Source: Metallyticus violacea
Lineage: Eukaryota > Arthropoda > Insecta > Mantodea > Metallyticidae
Length of the DNA: 64,000 nucleotides
Assembly: GCA_030762175.1 (NCBI GenBank)
Contig: CM060838.1
Location: 23,492,001 to 23,556,000, forward strand
Reading direction: 5' to 3'
In this document: in pieces, positions 12,050 through 22,410 of the stretch
Numbering within the stretch: position 1 is the stretch's first letter
Layout: the number at the start of each line of letters is the position of its first letter
Translations under genes and position numbers: made by a program
The notes under the pieces: generated by a model
What the model was told of the DNA's origin: nothing
The model's database searches: none
What the model saw: the letters and a program-made list of their open reading frames with translations, nothing else

Positions 12050-12770
12050 AGAATATATATGATATTCATTTTAAAATTTACCAGTCTGAATAATTACGTA
12101 TTTAAAATAAATTTAATTTAAGCAAAAACAGATAATTTAGATATCTGGGAAAATTTAAAACCAACACTGACTACATTTTAACTCTATCTCCCTACCCCCT
12201 AACGGCAGACCTAATTATGATACTTAAATGCTACCTCATTTTTTCATACCATAGCATCGCATTCTGGATTATTGTTTTATTTAGTCAGAATAAAAATAAG
12301 TCTGTTATGATGAAAACTGTTTTGGGTAATACTTTTTTTTAAGGTATGCAGTTATTTAACGTGCCGTAAATCTGAGACATGGGGCCCATGATTTGAAGTC
12401 CCTCCCTGAGTACTTGCGCTTGATATTTTTGAGTCCTGAAAACCTGTCTACCGACCGGGTTTGAACCCGCGAACCTCGAGTCCAAAGGAAACTACGCCTT
12501 TATCAAGGCGACATTATTAAAGTAACAGCCTATTTCGGAACTACCGACTTATATATTAAGTATATTCTGTTCTTTCTTGAGGAATATACATAACTTTAAA
12601 TAAATTTTCTTACCAAAACACACTATTATATAAAATGCTCAGAAGTTTTATTCTGCCTAATTTCAAGCAACATTAAATAATGATGCATGTGCCAGGCAAC
12701 AATGGAAAACAAAAGCTTAAACAAATCAATCCTATTTAAAATTAAGTTTCATAAGATAGCCTCGGAATTT
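12050..12770. repeat. dispersed repeat, copy 1 (pair at 26,985-27,515)
   Basis: Blocks such as TATTTAAAATAAATTTAATT at about 12,099 and AGGCAACAATGGAAAACAAA at about 12,693 match blocks in the same order at about 27,010 and 27,441, with intervening AT-rich sequence that also aligns in places. The two copies are old and diverged. This copy contains the SINE-C insertion at 12,341-12,512, which the other lacks. No coding capacity was recognised. Confidence 0.55.
12341..12512 (-). mobile_element. SINE-C (tRNA-derived, shares core with SINE-A)
   Basis: Read on the minus strand from 12,512, the head has GCCTTGATAAAGGCG at the box A position, TTTGGA in the anticodon region and a box B of GGGTTCAAACCC. 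The body ends CATGTCTCAGATTTACGGCACG. That last part closely matches the central body of SINE-A (GTGTCGTACGTTTACGGCATG), although the heads differ. The parent tRNA is uncertain. No clear target duplication was found. One copy was seen. Confidence 0.65.
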
Positions 12771-12952
12771 TAGGCATGACAAATTTGTTTTAGACACCTA
12801 AAATAGGTTACAAATGTTTTAGGAATGAAAATATTTACGTTTTGGCATTTGAAATGGGCCACAAAAGGATTAAATTATATATTACTTTTTTAATTATACA
12901 GGAAAGTGTTTTTACATTTTTATACGTATAATTATAATCGCTATAAGCATCA

Positions 12953-14245
12953 CATGTTTTGTTTTCATAATTTGCAGCACAAAATATTATCAAGACTTTG
13001 TCCAAACTTTAAATAGTTAGGCTGTGCCTTTTGTCTGTTAAAATCATTTTAAAGACTGAAAATAGCCTTTTCACTATGACATAGATGTTATAGGTGCATT
13101 ACATTTTTCATGCCCTCTTCTTCTGGAATTTCTCCACCAAAACATTTACTCCATAGACCATTACAGCATATCTGGGATTTTTTTTCATTACACTCTCCTA
13201 CTTGCACCTAATATGTCCCCAACTTTTCCCTTAACGGCATTAATTTTCACTTCAAGTTCTTGCACCACTGACACCTAATCCGACAAAAGGTTTCCTTTGT
13301 GTTCCAGATTCGCTATTGTTGAAAGAATGAAACCTTTGCCTTTATGTAAACAAGATCTCGCTTGAATGTTGAATTTTTCAACAGTTCCTTTACAAACAAA
13401 ACACAAGCTGTACTCTCAGTAAGAAGCTCTTTTACCATAGCAGTGATGTCATCCCAATATTCCGCATAATATAGAGCTGTCTCTATCCAGCTGTTGAAGA
13501 GGAAAAGGAGTTTCTGGAAGTTTTTCCTTGAAGAATGCAATGCGGGCTGGAGCTTTGCAGAAAGTTGGAGATAAAGGTATTGACTTGAGGAAATTCATTC
13601 CTTATGATTTCTGAGGTCCGGTGAAAGGCATAGGCTAAACAGGTGACGTGTATAAGGTTAAGGCAGAATGTTTTCAAAACAGAAAAGATTAAGATCATAA
13701 AGGAAGCAGCGTCTGTACAGACAGAAGAACCCCCTACTCTCTTCAGCACCCAGGAAATAAATGTAAACTTTTGTTTACTGAAGGCAATGAATTGGAAATG
13801 AACTTTATGGAGCTTTCTGGTTGTTACAAGATCTGGAGAGAAAGGCGCAGCATCAGGTTTACCAACTATTATATTTTCAATATATTTCTTGAGAGCATCC
13901 GTGGTCTCGTTGATAGGTATCTCCTATTTCTCCCTAATTGCAGCAAGTGTTTTCTGATACTCAATATCCAAATTTGTCTTCCTGAGAGTGGACTGAAATT
14001 AAATGAGTTTTTGGCAGTACTTATCCCAAAAATTACTCATTACTTGATTTTGCAAGGAATGATGTTCCATGGAATATTAGCTGCTACCAATACCCTGCAA
14101 AATCTGAATCGAAATCATCAGTGGTTGCTAAAGTCGTGGAAAGTTATCATAGAGTTGTTTTGGCATTTGTTTTTCTTTAGCTCTTTCTGTGTATTCTGCG
14201 CCATCTACATGCTGCTTAATGTGAGATTTTCTTTAGAGTGAAATC
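12953..14245 (-). pseudogene. hAT-type transposase relic (DUF659-like)
   Basis: Minus-strand translation from about 14,245 downward, in shifting frames, shows in order: a zinc-finger-like His region (KQHVDGAEYTERAK); STLRKTNLDIEYQKTLAAIR; NETTDALKKYIENIIVGK, the DETTD block of DUF659 and hAT transposases; then CTDAASFM with NLIHVTCLAYAFHRTSEIIR. Near 12,960-13,070 is MILTDKRHSL, the LTDKRH block of the C-terminal dimerisation region. At least one stop follows the AAIREK segment and there are several frame changes, so it is dead. Terminal repeats and the 8-bp target duplication typical of hAT elements were not found. The 156-codon plus-strand open frame at 13,771-14,241 is its antisense shadow. 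Confidence 0.8.
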
Positions 14246-14333
14246 TGAAAGAACGTGTGCTGTAAGCACGATTCGGAATCAACAGTTTTATTATCAAATT
14301 GAGGTTCGAATGATTGTATAGCCCAACCACTTA

Positions 14334-14354
14334 AACAACAACAACAACAACAAC

Positions 14355-14390
<36 letters not shown>
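14334..14390. repeat. (AAC)n(AAT)n microsatellite
   Basis: A compound trinucleotide run: AAC repeats change to AAT repeats at about 14,355. It starts just outside the recognisable hAT relic. Confidence 0.95.
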
Positions 14391-14660
14391 TTATTACTCC
14401 ATAGAAGAAAATTATTTTACATTTCTTACAAATTAGCTGCGGCTAGCCTACTTTAACAAAGAAAATGTCTCATTCTAATGCAGTTCCATATCTCCATTTC
14501 TACTAACCTCTTTATGAGCAGATTTGAAACGCACATGAACTCAGCATTCCCATACATATTTAAAATATGTTGATATATTTGCCATGGTTTACAAAAAACA
14601 CATTAACAATGTAAACTTCTGAATATACAAGATAAAAGCATATCGTTTATAAGCGAAATA

Positions 14661-14946
14661 GAAGCAGATAACCTGCCACCATTCTTGGACATTAAAACAA
14701 TAAAGCATCAACGCAATCTGGGACTGGGAATCTACAGAGAAAATACGCATGCAGGCGTTCACATCAAAGCAGATGGTTTAAACCCCAAAACACGCAGAAA
14801 TCAACCGCTTAACGCACAGACTTGTTAACCTACCCATTAACAAGAAAGAATACTCCGAACAATGCAAGCAAATAGAAAGAACGCCGATTAAAAATGGATT
14901 TAGCACAGAGCTGGTTCACAAAAAGGTTCATAAGTTCAAGAGATAA
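14661..14946 (+). pseudogene. Penelope-like reverse-transcriptase remnant
   Basis: Plus-strand translation gives PPFLDIKTIKHQRNLGLGIY, matching the NFLDLTI...IYRK block at the end of the reverse transcriptase of Penelope-like retroelements. After a frameshift the sequence continues with NLPINKKEYSEQCKQIER and then NGFSTELVHKKVHKFKR, matching the following thumb region (R-L-L-N-I-P-x-N and N-G-Y blocks). Only this C-terminal piece of the domain is visible. Neither the upstream catalytic part nor a GIY-YIG endonuclease was recognised. Dead by frameshift and truncation. Confidence 0.65.
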
Positions 14947-15155
14947 ACCCTTATTAAAGAAACCATAACACTTACTGCGGGAAAAAGTAAGGTTATTTTA
15001 AAAAATTCATATATCATCCATGGGCTATGCACAAATTTCAAAATATTTTAATACTAGATTGGCACCGATAAACAAAGCTAATGTTTAAAATCTCTTGAAT
15101 ATTAATGAAAGTATTCCTTCAGAGGAAAAATCAGATTTTTACGGAATAAAATGTG

Positions 15156-15158
<3 letters not shown>

Positions 15159-15192
<34 letters not shown>
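15159..15192. repeat. (TA)n microsatellite
   Basis: About 17 TA dinucleotides, directly adjacent to the left arm of the fold-back repeat that follows. Confidence 0.95.
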
Positions 15193-15195
<3 letters not shown>

Positions 15196-15198
15196 AAT

Positions 15199-15452
15199 GA
15201 AAAATAAAAATAAAGTAACACTATTAACAATGTAACAAATTAACAGTAATAATAAACGTAAATAAGGATTAAACACATAAATTTGCACTTTCAAGTGTGA
15301 CTAAGTGTTTTATCCTTATCTACTTTTATTATTACTGTTAATTTGTTACTATCTCAAGTGTGACTTTTTCTTAGTGTTTTATCCTTTTCTACTATTATAA
15401 TTACTGTTAATTTGTTACATTGTTAGTAGTGTTACTTTATTTTTATTTTTAT
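15199..15452. repeat. fold-back inverted repeat with duplicated arm
   Basis: The left arm at 15,199-15,276 is an imperfect reverse complement of 15,374-15,452, with roughly nine in ten positions matching. Shared blocks include AAAATAAAAATAAAGTAACA on the left and its complement on the right. Between them, 15,305-15,349 is a second, direct-orientation copy of part of the right arm (GTGTTTTATCCTTATCTACT onward), and AAGTGTGACT occurs before each right-arm copy. The structure could fold as a long hairpin. It may be a fold-back element, a MITE with a duplicated end, or a local palindromic rearrangement. Confidence 0.85.
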
Positions 15453-16228
15453 TTTATATTTTTGTGTGTGCGTGCATGTGTGTGGAAATTGTTATTTCAC
15501 ACTAGCCACATGTAGGACATAAGTTGGAAATAAACAATATATGAACATATATATGGAATCAAATGAGATTCTGGTTCAGTGCTTACTTCAGTGTCTCAGT
15601 AAACCCTGAAGGCTGAAGATCCGTAGTTTGATTCATTTATTCATTTTCAGCTTATGTCTTGTACATAGCTAATGTGAAAGAACAATTTCCATTTATACGT
15701 ATTTATTTATTGCAGATTTTGTTTGAAATATACATTTCTGTACATTGTTGAGTTTTCTACTTTGAACTTTGGAGTGTGATATGAACTGTGGTTGGCAAAT
15801 TGAACAATAATACAATTGTATTGAGTAAGACTCTATAATAAGCACTATTATAACTGAATACGAAATAGTTTGCATATTTAGTTATTGATTTAATGAATAA
15901 ATTCCTCTCACTTCTCTAAAATCTCATCTGTCTTAACTTTCGATCGTTTTGAAGACTTTTCTTTAGAATTCCTCCATTCTTTTTCTTTTGGTGCTCCTTT
16001 TGAGTTGGCTGACTAAATTTTGGCACCCCGTTCCATCCCCTACTTTTAATTATTATATATTTATTTTTATGTTATAAAATTACACACTCCCAGAAAATAA
16101 TGCGAAACACCAGCAAAAGTATACATTGTATAATTTAAAGATACTGACTTAAAGTTCATTTTAAACTACTACATAAAATCATAAATGAATGAATAGAATG
16201 TAAATTTATTTAAAAAGGTGGAATGTTA

Positions 16229-16257
16229 TATTATTATTATTATTATTATTATTATTT
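16229..16257. repeat. (ATT)n microsatellite
   Basis: A clean ATT trinucleotide run of about nine units. Confidence 0.95.
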
Positions 16258-17434
16258 TAATAAGAACCTATTAGGGAAAAATCGTGGACATACATGAGAT
16301 TCCAAAATTTATCGAGTTTTCAAGCAATTCATCTATTTATTTTTTTTCTTCTGGTGTCTCATATATCCGGCTTATAACATGCTCCTTTATAAACGAAGAA
16401 ATTAGGCATGCTATTATTATAGTTGTTACTATTATTACAGATGGTGAAGATGTAAAACGGACAATGATAGCTGAAGGACAAAGTGCAACGCAGGTATTAG
16501 CGCAAGAGCTGCTTCAGTTCAGTTTTCTGGGAATTAGTACGTAAGTAATATACTATAAGAGTTTAGCCAAGCATATCATCCTTAAACATAGAAACAGACA
16601 GAGGGCTGTTGTACACGTGTGCCAACGTTGGTTCAAAAAGCTCCTGTGTTGGTACCCCATTTGCAGCCGCTCAATACTTGCTGTGCCCCCTGGGAGGTCA
16701 AGTATTTGGTTACGGCTGACTACCCATGCATGTTAAACATTTTTTGGCCATTGAGTGGTACTGCTGAAGTCAATTCACTGACTACCATATAGTAGAAGCC
16801 TTATATTTTCTGTTTTATGGCTTAATAAAATAGTCCTTTATTTAAATTATAAATTACAATGTTTTATATTTTATATTTTTTACTCAGAACTTAATTTTAA
16901 AAACCTGAATAGTGTTGACAACAGTGTTTTTCTAAAAAAACTTTATATCAATTAATTTTCTTCAATTTGTTGACACAGATTATTAATTATTTGTAATTAA
17001 ATTATGTTACTATCATACATGATATATGCAAATGAACTGAGCTGTGATCGATAGAGAAAACACAGACACCATAAATATGCACAATTGGGTTTTCAACCTG
17101 TGGGTAACAACCATTATAGACGAAAACCTTCCATGAATTATCTGATTCATTTGTCAAATTCCGTCAAAGAAGAATTACCCAAATGTTTTTCATAACACGA
17201 AAGTCAATTTATAATGTATAATTATATAAATTTGTAAAGCACAAATAAAGGGAGGAAATAGTGTATGTACATTTCTGAAAAAAAATGTACGCTTGTTTCA
17301 AAACTTTCTACTCATATTTTTGTCTCTCCGAATTGTATAAATAGTATTAATTGATAAGTTTGTAATGGTAATTAAGCTTTATTCACCGTGTATGCGAAAA
17401 AAAAACTTAACAAAAGTATATTATTGATATAAAA

Positions 17435-17462
17435 TCTCTCTCTCTCTCTCTCTCTCTCTCCC
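17435..17462. repeat. (CT)n microsatellite
   Basis: A CT dinucleotide run of about 13 units that trails into CCTGTCTCCTCTTCC. Confidence 0.95.
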
Positions 17463-17624
17463 TGTCTCCTCTTCCTGTGTTTATATGTAAATAATCCTCC
17501 GAAATTATCTTCCTATCGAGTTTAATCGTTTAATCTACTTAACTGTGGTTCAGTCAGATATTTAATATGGAATCATTGCATGGTTTAATAGCTGAAATTA
17601 TTAATGGTTCTAACACAGCATAAG

Positions 17625-17895
17625 TAATTTTTTTGAATAATTTATTTATGGACGCTCTTTAACAGCTCAGGTCATCAGCGTTCCATTCAACTCAGGGCGT
17701 GAAACGGCGACAAATTTTGCTCAGAGGCCTCTCTTTCAGGCTTGAGGTTCTTTTTCGTGCCGTAAATGTACGACACGGGACCCACGGCTTTACTTCCTTT
17801 CCGAAGGAAGCCATACTTAGGATTTTTACGCCCCGCGAACCCTGCGATCTTGGGTTTAGGAGGCAAGTATGGTAACCACTACACCACCAGGACCG
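17625..17895 (-). mobile_element. SINE-A copy 3 with 12-bp target duplication
   Basis: Minus-strand SINE-A flanked by a perfect duplication ACACAGCATAAG at 17,613-17,624 and 17,896-17,907. The head lies at the right end (complement of TGGTGGTGTAGTGGTTACCA) and the AT-rich tail at the left. About 20-30 bases are missing at the head/body junction, where GCCCCGCGAACCC replaces the longer spacer, so box B is damaged. The body and 3' end are close to those of other copies. Confidence 0.95.
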
Positions 17896-17986
17896 ACACA
17901 GCATAAGAAGGCAATAAGGGAAGAGAAAGAAGATTTAAAGGACATTTATTTTTGTCATTAATGTTATATTTCAATAAGTCTTCACC

Positions 17987-18182
17987 GATATGGTGGCCGA
18001 GGTTGTTAAGGCACGAAAGCGTAGCTGTAAGTCTGCGATTCGAGTCGCACAACGACCGTTCTATCTGACTAAGTTGATTTTCAGATTTTTCTGAGTTCTC
18101 ATCAATGACAAGCGCCGGAGAGGTACCCTAAACTTAGACCTAAAAATCCTTTCCCTATGTATCATTTCATATCATACATACA
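17987..18182 (+). mobile_element. SINE-S copy 1, 3' truncated
   Basis: One of five copies of a second SINE with a head like tRNA-Ser or tRNA-Leu. Here box A is GGTGGCCGAGGTTGTTAAGG and box B is GCGATTCGAGTC. The body includes GAGTTCTCATCAATGACAA and CCCTAAACTTAGACCT. It stops at TCATTTCATATCATACATA and lacks the GTAAAAACGGGCGTTAAACA tail found in longer copies. It is diverged from the other copies and so probably older. Confidence 0.8.
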
Positions 18183-18551
18183 TTAAAACTGACTAAGAAA
18201 CAACACACATTTTAAATACAATTCTTGGTATATCTAAACGAATGATAAATAATAAATATAGATGCTTTGTTTATTTCTCACCATATTATCATAGCAGCCA
18301 ATTATCATTTTATTTATTTAAATTGTTATATTGTGAATGAGTAAATAAATTGATTTTTAATATGCGAGTCTAGCAACTTTTCTGAGTTAAAATATTGAGA
18401 GTAACAGTAAGAGACGTTTTTAATAAAGGGAATGAATGCTTAACATTATTTAAGGCGAGATGAAATATTTATATGAATTGGAATAATTATAAATTGTGGA
18501 ACATAAGCTGATGCTTTAAATACGAGAATATGGAGGCAATATCAATAATTT

Positions 18552-19450
18552 GGCAGTTCAGAAGAACAAAATCCAGGTAAACCAAGGATTACAACTTCAA
18601 AAACCCTGAAAGAAAGATCAACTGCTGCCAAGTTAAAAGGTATCTTGATTGACAATTTAACTGTTTCGTCCCAAATTGTTAGAAATAGACTGCACGAAAT
18701 ATCCCTTCATTCAGCAATTTGCCATGGATATCGGGCACATCGTATTAATGGCGCAGGGAACACATGCTCAATTGACAACAGAAACAATAGAATCGTGTTC
18801 CTTTCACAAGTGAATCACCTGAATCCAGATTCCAAAGACAACCAGATAACGCAGAAAATCTGGGGCAATCACACAAGTTCACAAATTTAAAGGAGATATC
18901 ATCATGCTCTGGAGAGGAACAAAGGCACATTGAAAGATGGATATCACTTTGATCCGTGGTTCAAATACATTCAAGATGTTTTGCAGCTTATGGTTCTTCT
19001 AATTGCTGTTTGAATTTCTTTACACGCATCATAATGCCAAAGTACACAATGCAGGGCTTGTATGATTTATTTTCGGACGCTCTTTAACATCTCAGGTCAT
19101 CAGCGTCCCATTCAACTCAGGGCGTGAAACGGTCGACAAATTTTGCTCAGAGGCCTCTTCTTTCAGGCTTGAGGTTCTTTTTCATGCCGTAAATGTACGA
19201 CACGGGACCCACGGTTTTACTTCCCTTCCGAAGGAAGCCATACTTAGGATTTTTACTCCCGAAAAAATCTATCGATGCTGCATTTAGAAGGCAAGTATGG
19301 TTACCACTACATCACCAGGATCGACACCATGCAGGGTGTATTTATAGGTTGTTATAAAGTCATAATGTAGTGGCCTGCACAGTCTCTAGATCTAACGATC
19401 GGGCATCCTTTTTTTAGGGGATATTGAAGACGATGGATCTGCTACCCATA
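18552..19450 (+). pseudogene. Tc1-type transposase relic split by a SINE
   Basis: From about 18,560 the plus strand reads GKPRITTSKTLKER (the GRPR hook and following helix region), then SSQIVRNRLHEISLHS, the second helix-turn-helix block of Tc1 transposases. Later come DIIMLWRGTKAH (the normal sequence is like GGSIMLWG) and YTHHNAKVHNAGLV, where HHNAKVH stands in place of the catalytic QDNAxxH, so Asp is replaced by His. A SINE-A then interrupts it at 19,064-19,327. Beyond the SINE, WPAQSLDL matches the WPAQSPDLNPIE block before the last catalytic Glu, which is not preserved. Stops and frame changes occur throughout. No terminal repeats were seen. Confidence 0.8.
19064..19327 (-). mobile_element. 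SINE-A copy 4, inserted in the Tc1 relic
   Basis: Minus-strand SINE-A between near-identical duplications ATGCAGGGCTTGTAT (19,049-19,063) and ATGCAGGGTGTAT (19,329-19,341). The tail is GATTTATTTT at the left and the head ends with GGATCGAC at the right. The box B region is shortened. It splits the Tc1 relic just after its HHNAKVH block, so it is younger than that insertion. Confidence 0.9.
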
Positions 19451-20149
19451 CGTCTCCATTATAATTGGCGAAATATTGAACAAAATGAAAATTTTCATCA
19501 TATTTTTTTCAATGTCAAACAGGTTTCGAGCAGTGGAAATTATTAATGATAAAGTAACACGAAATCTGAGAAAAAGTACAATTTATATGATTTTGTGATT
19601 GTATATTAGTATCTTTAAAATTAGAAAAGTGTTTTATTTTCGTTAAAAAGATGGAATATTACTTTTGTGTGCTATTATATGTGTGTTATTAATATAAGTA
19701 ATGTAATTAATATTGTTTGATGAGATTCCATTCATAATTATTAAAACATTTAAGAAAAATGCTGTATTTTTAGACAATACATGTCATCAGTTAAAAAAAA
19801 ACAGCTGATAGGACATTAACGTTGATGTGAAATAGTAAGCGAAATAAGTAATAGGGCAAAGCAGAATGTTATGAGGAAAGGTTGGTTTGTCTGCCACAGA
19901 TTCTGTCCTCTAGATTTGAGCTTGTGTCGTATACAGAAGGCTAGTAATTTAAGCACAGGAACAAGAAAAAGGAGAAGATGAAGGGGAGGCGCAGGAGGTT
20001 GATGAGAAGGAAAAAATAATTTTATGGTGATAATGTTGAAATTGCCTTCTAATTCAAAATCGCCTTTTTTCCTCGTAAAAAGCTGCACTTCCACGAGTGG
20101 CATCAAGGAAAACACATCTCCATTCTGGGCCAAAATACGCAAAACCTGA
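19451..20149. other. unassigned AT-rich DNA
   Basis: No repeat or gene was recognised. The right end overlaps a 202-codon minus-strand open frame described under the next entry. Confidence 0.45.
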
Positions 20150-20415
20150 CCTGACCTAAATGCGTGGTGTTTGGGGAAAGAACGCACTCGGAAAGTGGCG
20201 CACCGCCACCTCCCCCACCCCTTACGCGCAGTACGCTCCAGGAAATCAATAGCGGCGGACTGGAGGCAGCTACAGCGGGGTCCTCTCAGTGGGAAATCGG
20301 CACAGGAACATGTGTTGTCTCCATAACAACATGCCGGCAATACCGGCGACATCACCACCTCCGTCCGCAAATCCGCAGCGACGTTAAGGTACAGGCTTAA
20401 GAAGAGGTGAGTCTT
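20150..20415 (+). other. GC-rich patch ending in a strong splice-donor motif
   Basis: This block is clearly richer in C, G and CpG than the surrounding DNA. On the plus strand it holds a 78-codon open frame (20,164-20,400) with a Pro run. AGAG|GTGAGT lies just downstream at about 20,403-20,412, a near-consensus donor. On the minus strand the longest unbroken ATG-to-stop frame outside low-complexity repeats (202 codons, 19,816-20,424) covers it. Neither peptide has a recognisable domain. It could be a 5' untranslated or noncoding first exon near a promoter, or a GC-rich repeat. No TATA box or initiator could be assigned. Confidence 0.3.
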
Positions 20416-20456
20416 TATTTGCATGTGTCAGAAGCTAAGCTCACTTTGTTGCTTTA

Positions 20457-21883
20457 GGCTGCACTTCCGTCATGAGGCTCATCCTTGGAGCTGCGGTCAT
20501 CACAGCTCAAAGCGGCATTCAAGTGTTACGCAAGCATCGTGACCAGCGCTACATGTACTAACACGTTCATTAAAACAAAGGCAACGCGCTTTAGTGCTTG
20601 AAATTAAAAACAAAAGAAATGTCATATCTAGCAATATTTCCCAACACAACTCGTAGAAAATATTAAAGTAGATGATCACATAAATTAGGTGTTCAGCAGT
20701 GTTAACACAGTTAAAGGCCTATTGTGGTAAAAAGAAAGTATCTACAACGTAAGACATTTGAAAAATCTACGAGGAATCGTGTTGTTTTTATTTATGAGTG
20801 AACTTATTACTTAGGTCAAGGTTAAAAGCACCGAAAGCATATACATATAATTCTAAACCCGCCGGCTGACATTCAAACCCCTTCTAGGTCAAGTAGCGTT
20901 ATAGAAATTTATACCCACAGTTATTCCACGTGTTGAGAAGGTCAGTTAGCTCAAAAGTAGTTGTATATAACAAATATTCAAACTTTCACTATACTATTTT
21001 AAGAGCAGTTTGACTTTGACCATGAAATACCAAAAGAAGATATTATTTACCTATTAATTCACACAAGTTATATTTCCGGCTAATAATAACTATTGTTTTA
21101 TATTCATCCTCAACAAAATATTAGTGTGGAATGTTTGGATGGGAATACAACACGTATTTGGTAACGAATTAAGATTATTATAATAAATTTGTCAAAGGAG
21201 CCCGAATGATTAAAAATTCAAGCAGCATATAAATCTTAGAAATTATCCAAGGTTTCTTAACCCAGAATAAGTCATTTCAAATGTTGGAACTTTCAATGAT
21301 ATAAGGATATTAATTAAATTGATTCGAAATATTATGAGTTCTATTAGAAGGAATCAAATTGTTTAATACTAGAAACATAATTTTAATTTTTAAAGTGTAT
21401 CTTTATTTTACATTTTCCATACTTCTGGTGAGTAACTGTAGATCCCATTAAATTGCAATCTTCCTTTAACTGTAATAATATTTATATATGTGCATATTGA
21501 GTATCAGGTCGTTAAAATTAAACAAAATAACTCAAAATAAAAGCACGACTTATTAAACAATAAATAAAACCAAATTCTGAACAACATTAGGTTTCTTTGC
21601 AGCAATAGCACTATTATAGTTCATAAAACGTATTCAGACTTATTTGTAGTTCAAATGTTGCGTATTAATTTTTCATAAAAACCAATCAGAACTAAGGTAA
21701 TATTTAAAACGTACCGCTTAACATACTTGTACATAAGTAAACACATTCTGAATTTTTAAACAAAAGTATCAAATGTAAGCAATACAGAGGAAATTTCATA
21801 TTATATATAAATTGATTCACGTCTTAGGTAAGTGTTATCCAATACCTACACGCTTTCCAAGATGAGCCTCATACGGAAGCTGG
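20457..21883. repeat. long-range inverted repeat, ~1.4 kb apart
   Basis: The segment at 20,457-20,490, containing CTTCCGTCATGAGGCTCATC, recurs as an imperfect reverse complement at 21,853-21,883, containing GATGAGCCTCATACGGAAG. About 27 of 31 positions match, with two single-base gaps. Similarity fades outside the arms. The interior is AT-rich with no recognised coding. It might mark the ends of a non-autonomous DNA element, but no matching target duplication is evident, so element status is unproven. Confidence 0.4.
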
Positions 21884-22184
21884 CGCTTATGTCAAAACTG
21901 CAGGTAGATTGAGTGTAGCAAGCTTAAGATATTTTATGCGTTCTTTGCACGAATTTACTACAATATCTCGAAGACTGCTTTGGGCAAAAAGGCAAGTGTA
22001 TGCATTATAACCACGCTATAGTCAACCAACTATTATGCACTAAGCAAAAAATGCTTTGGAATACTCTTAACATCAAAAATATATTTTATTTATAACGCCA
22101 ACAATCTGGCTTTTTATTGCAAGGCTTGTTCTTAATATGAGAGTTAATATATGGTTATCCAATTATCTGATGACTGATGCGGCG

Positions 22185-22410
22185 GCGGGGACTCAACAAC
22201 TGAAAACGTATCTCTCACGGCCAGCCGGACTAAACTAGAGTTGGAATGGATGAGCGGAGCAGCACAAAAGTCAGTGGTAGAAATACTGGAGCAGCAATCT
22301 AATAAATTCTGATGTATTTATAAAGCTATGTACTTATCACGCAAGGAGATGATGAAACTGCCTGCCTTTATTTTCCACACATTTCTGCTTATGAACTTAT
22401 CCATCACCCT
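22185..22410. repeat. dispersed repeat, copy 1 (pair at 47,575-47,800)
   Basis: Blocks GATGAAACTGCCTGCCTTTA and CCACACATTTCTGCTTATGA match GATGCTGGAACTGCCTCCCT and CCATACATTTCTGGTACTGA at 47.73-47.78 kb. Upstream, GGCCAGCCGG aligns with CAGCCGGCCGG near 47,607. At 47 kb the repeat lies directly beside a DUF4817-type transposase relic, so it may be the noncoding end of that transposon family. No transposase remnant was recognised beside this copy. Confidence 0.5.

Larger units (their letters stand above)
15457..17612. other. unassigned AT-rich DNA with microsatellites
   Basis: No gene was recognised. An ATT run lies at about 16,229-16,257 and a CT run at 17,435-17,462. The open frame at 16,284-16,544 resembles nothing I know. 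Confidence 0.5.

Noticed and set aside
13771..14241. 156-codon plus-strand open frame
   Set aside because: It is antisense to the minus-strand hAT-type transposase relic, whose DETTD, CTDAASF and LTDKRH blocks are clear.
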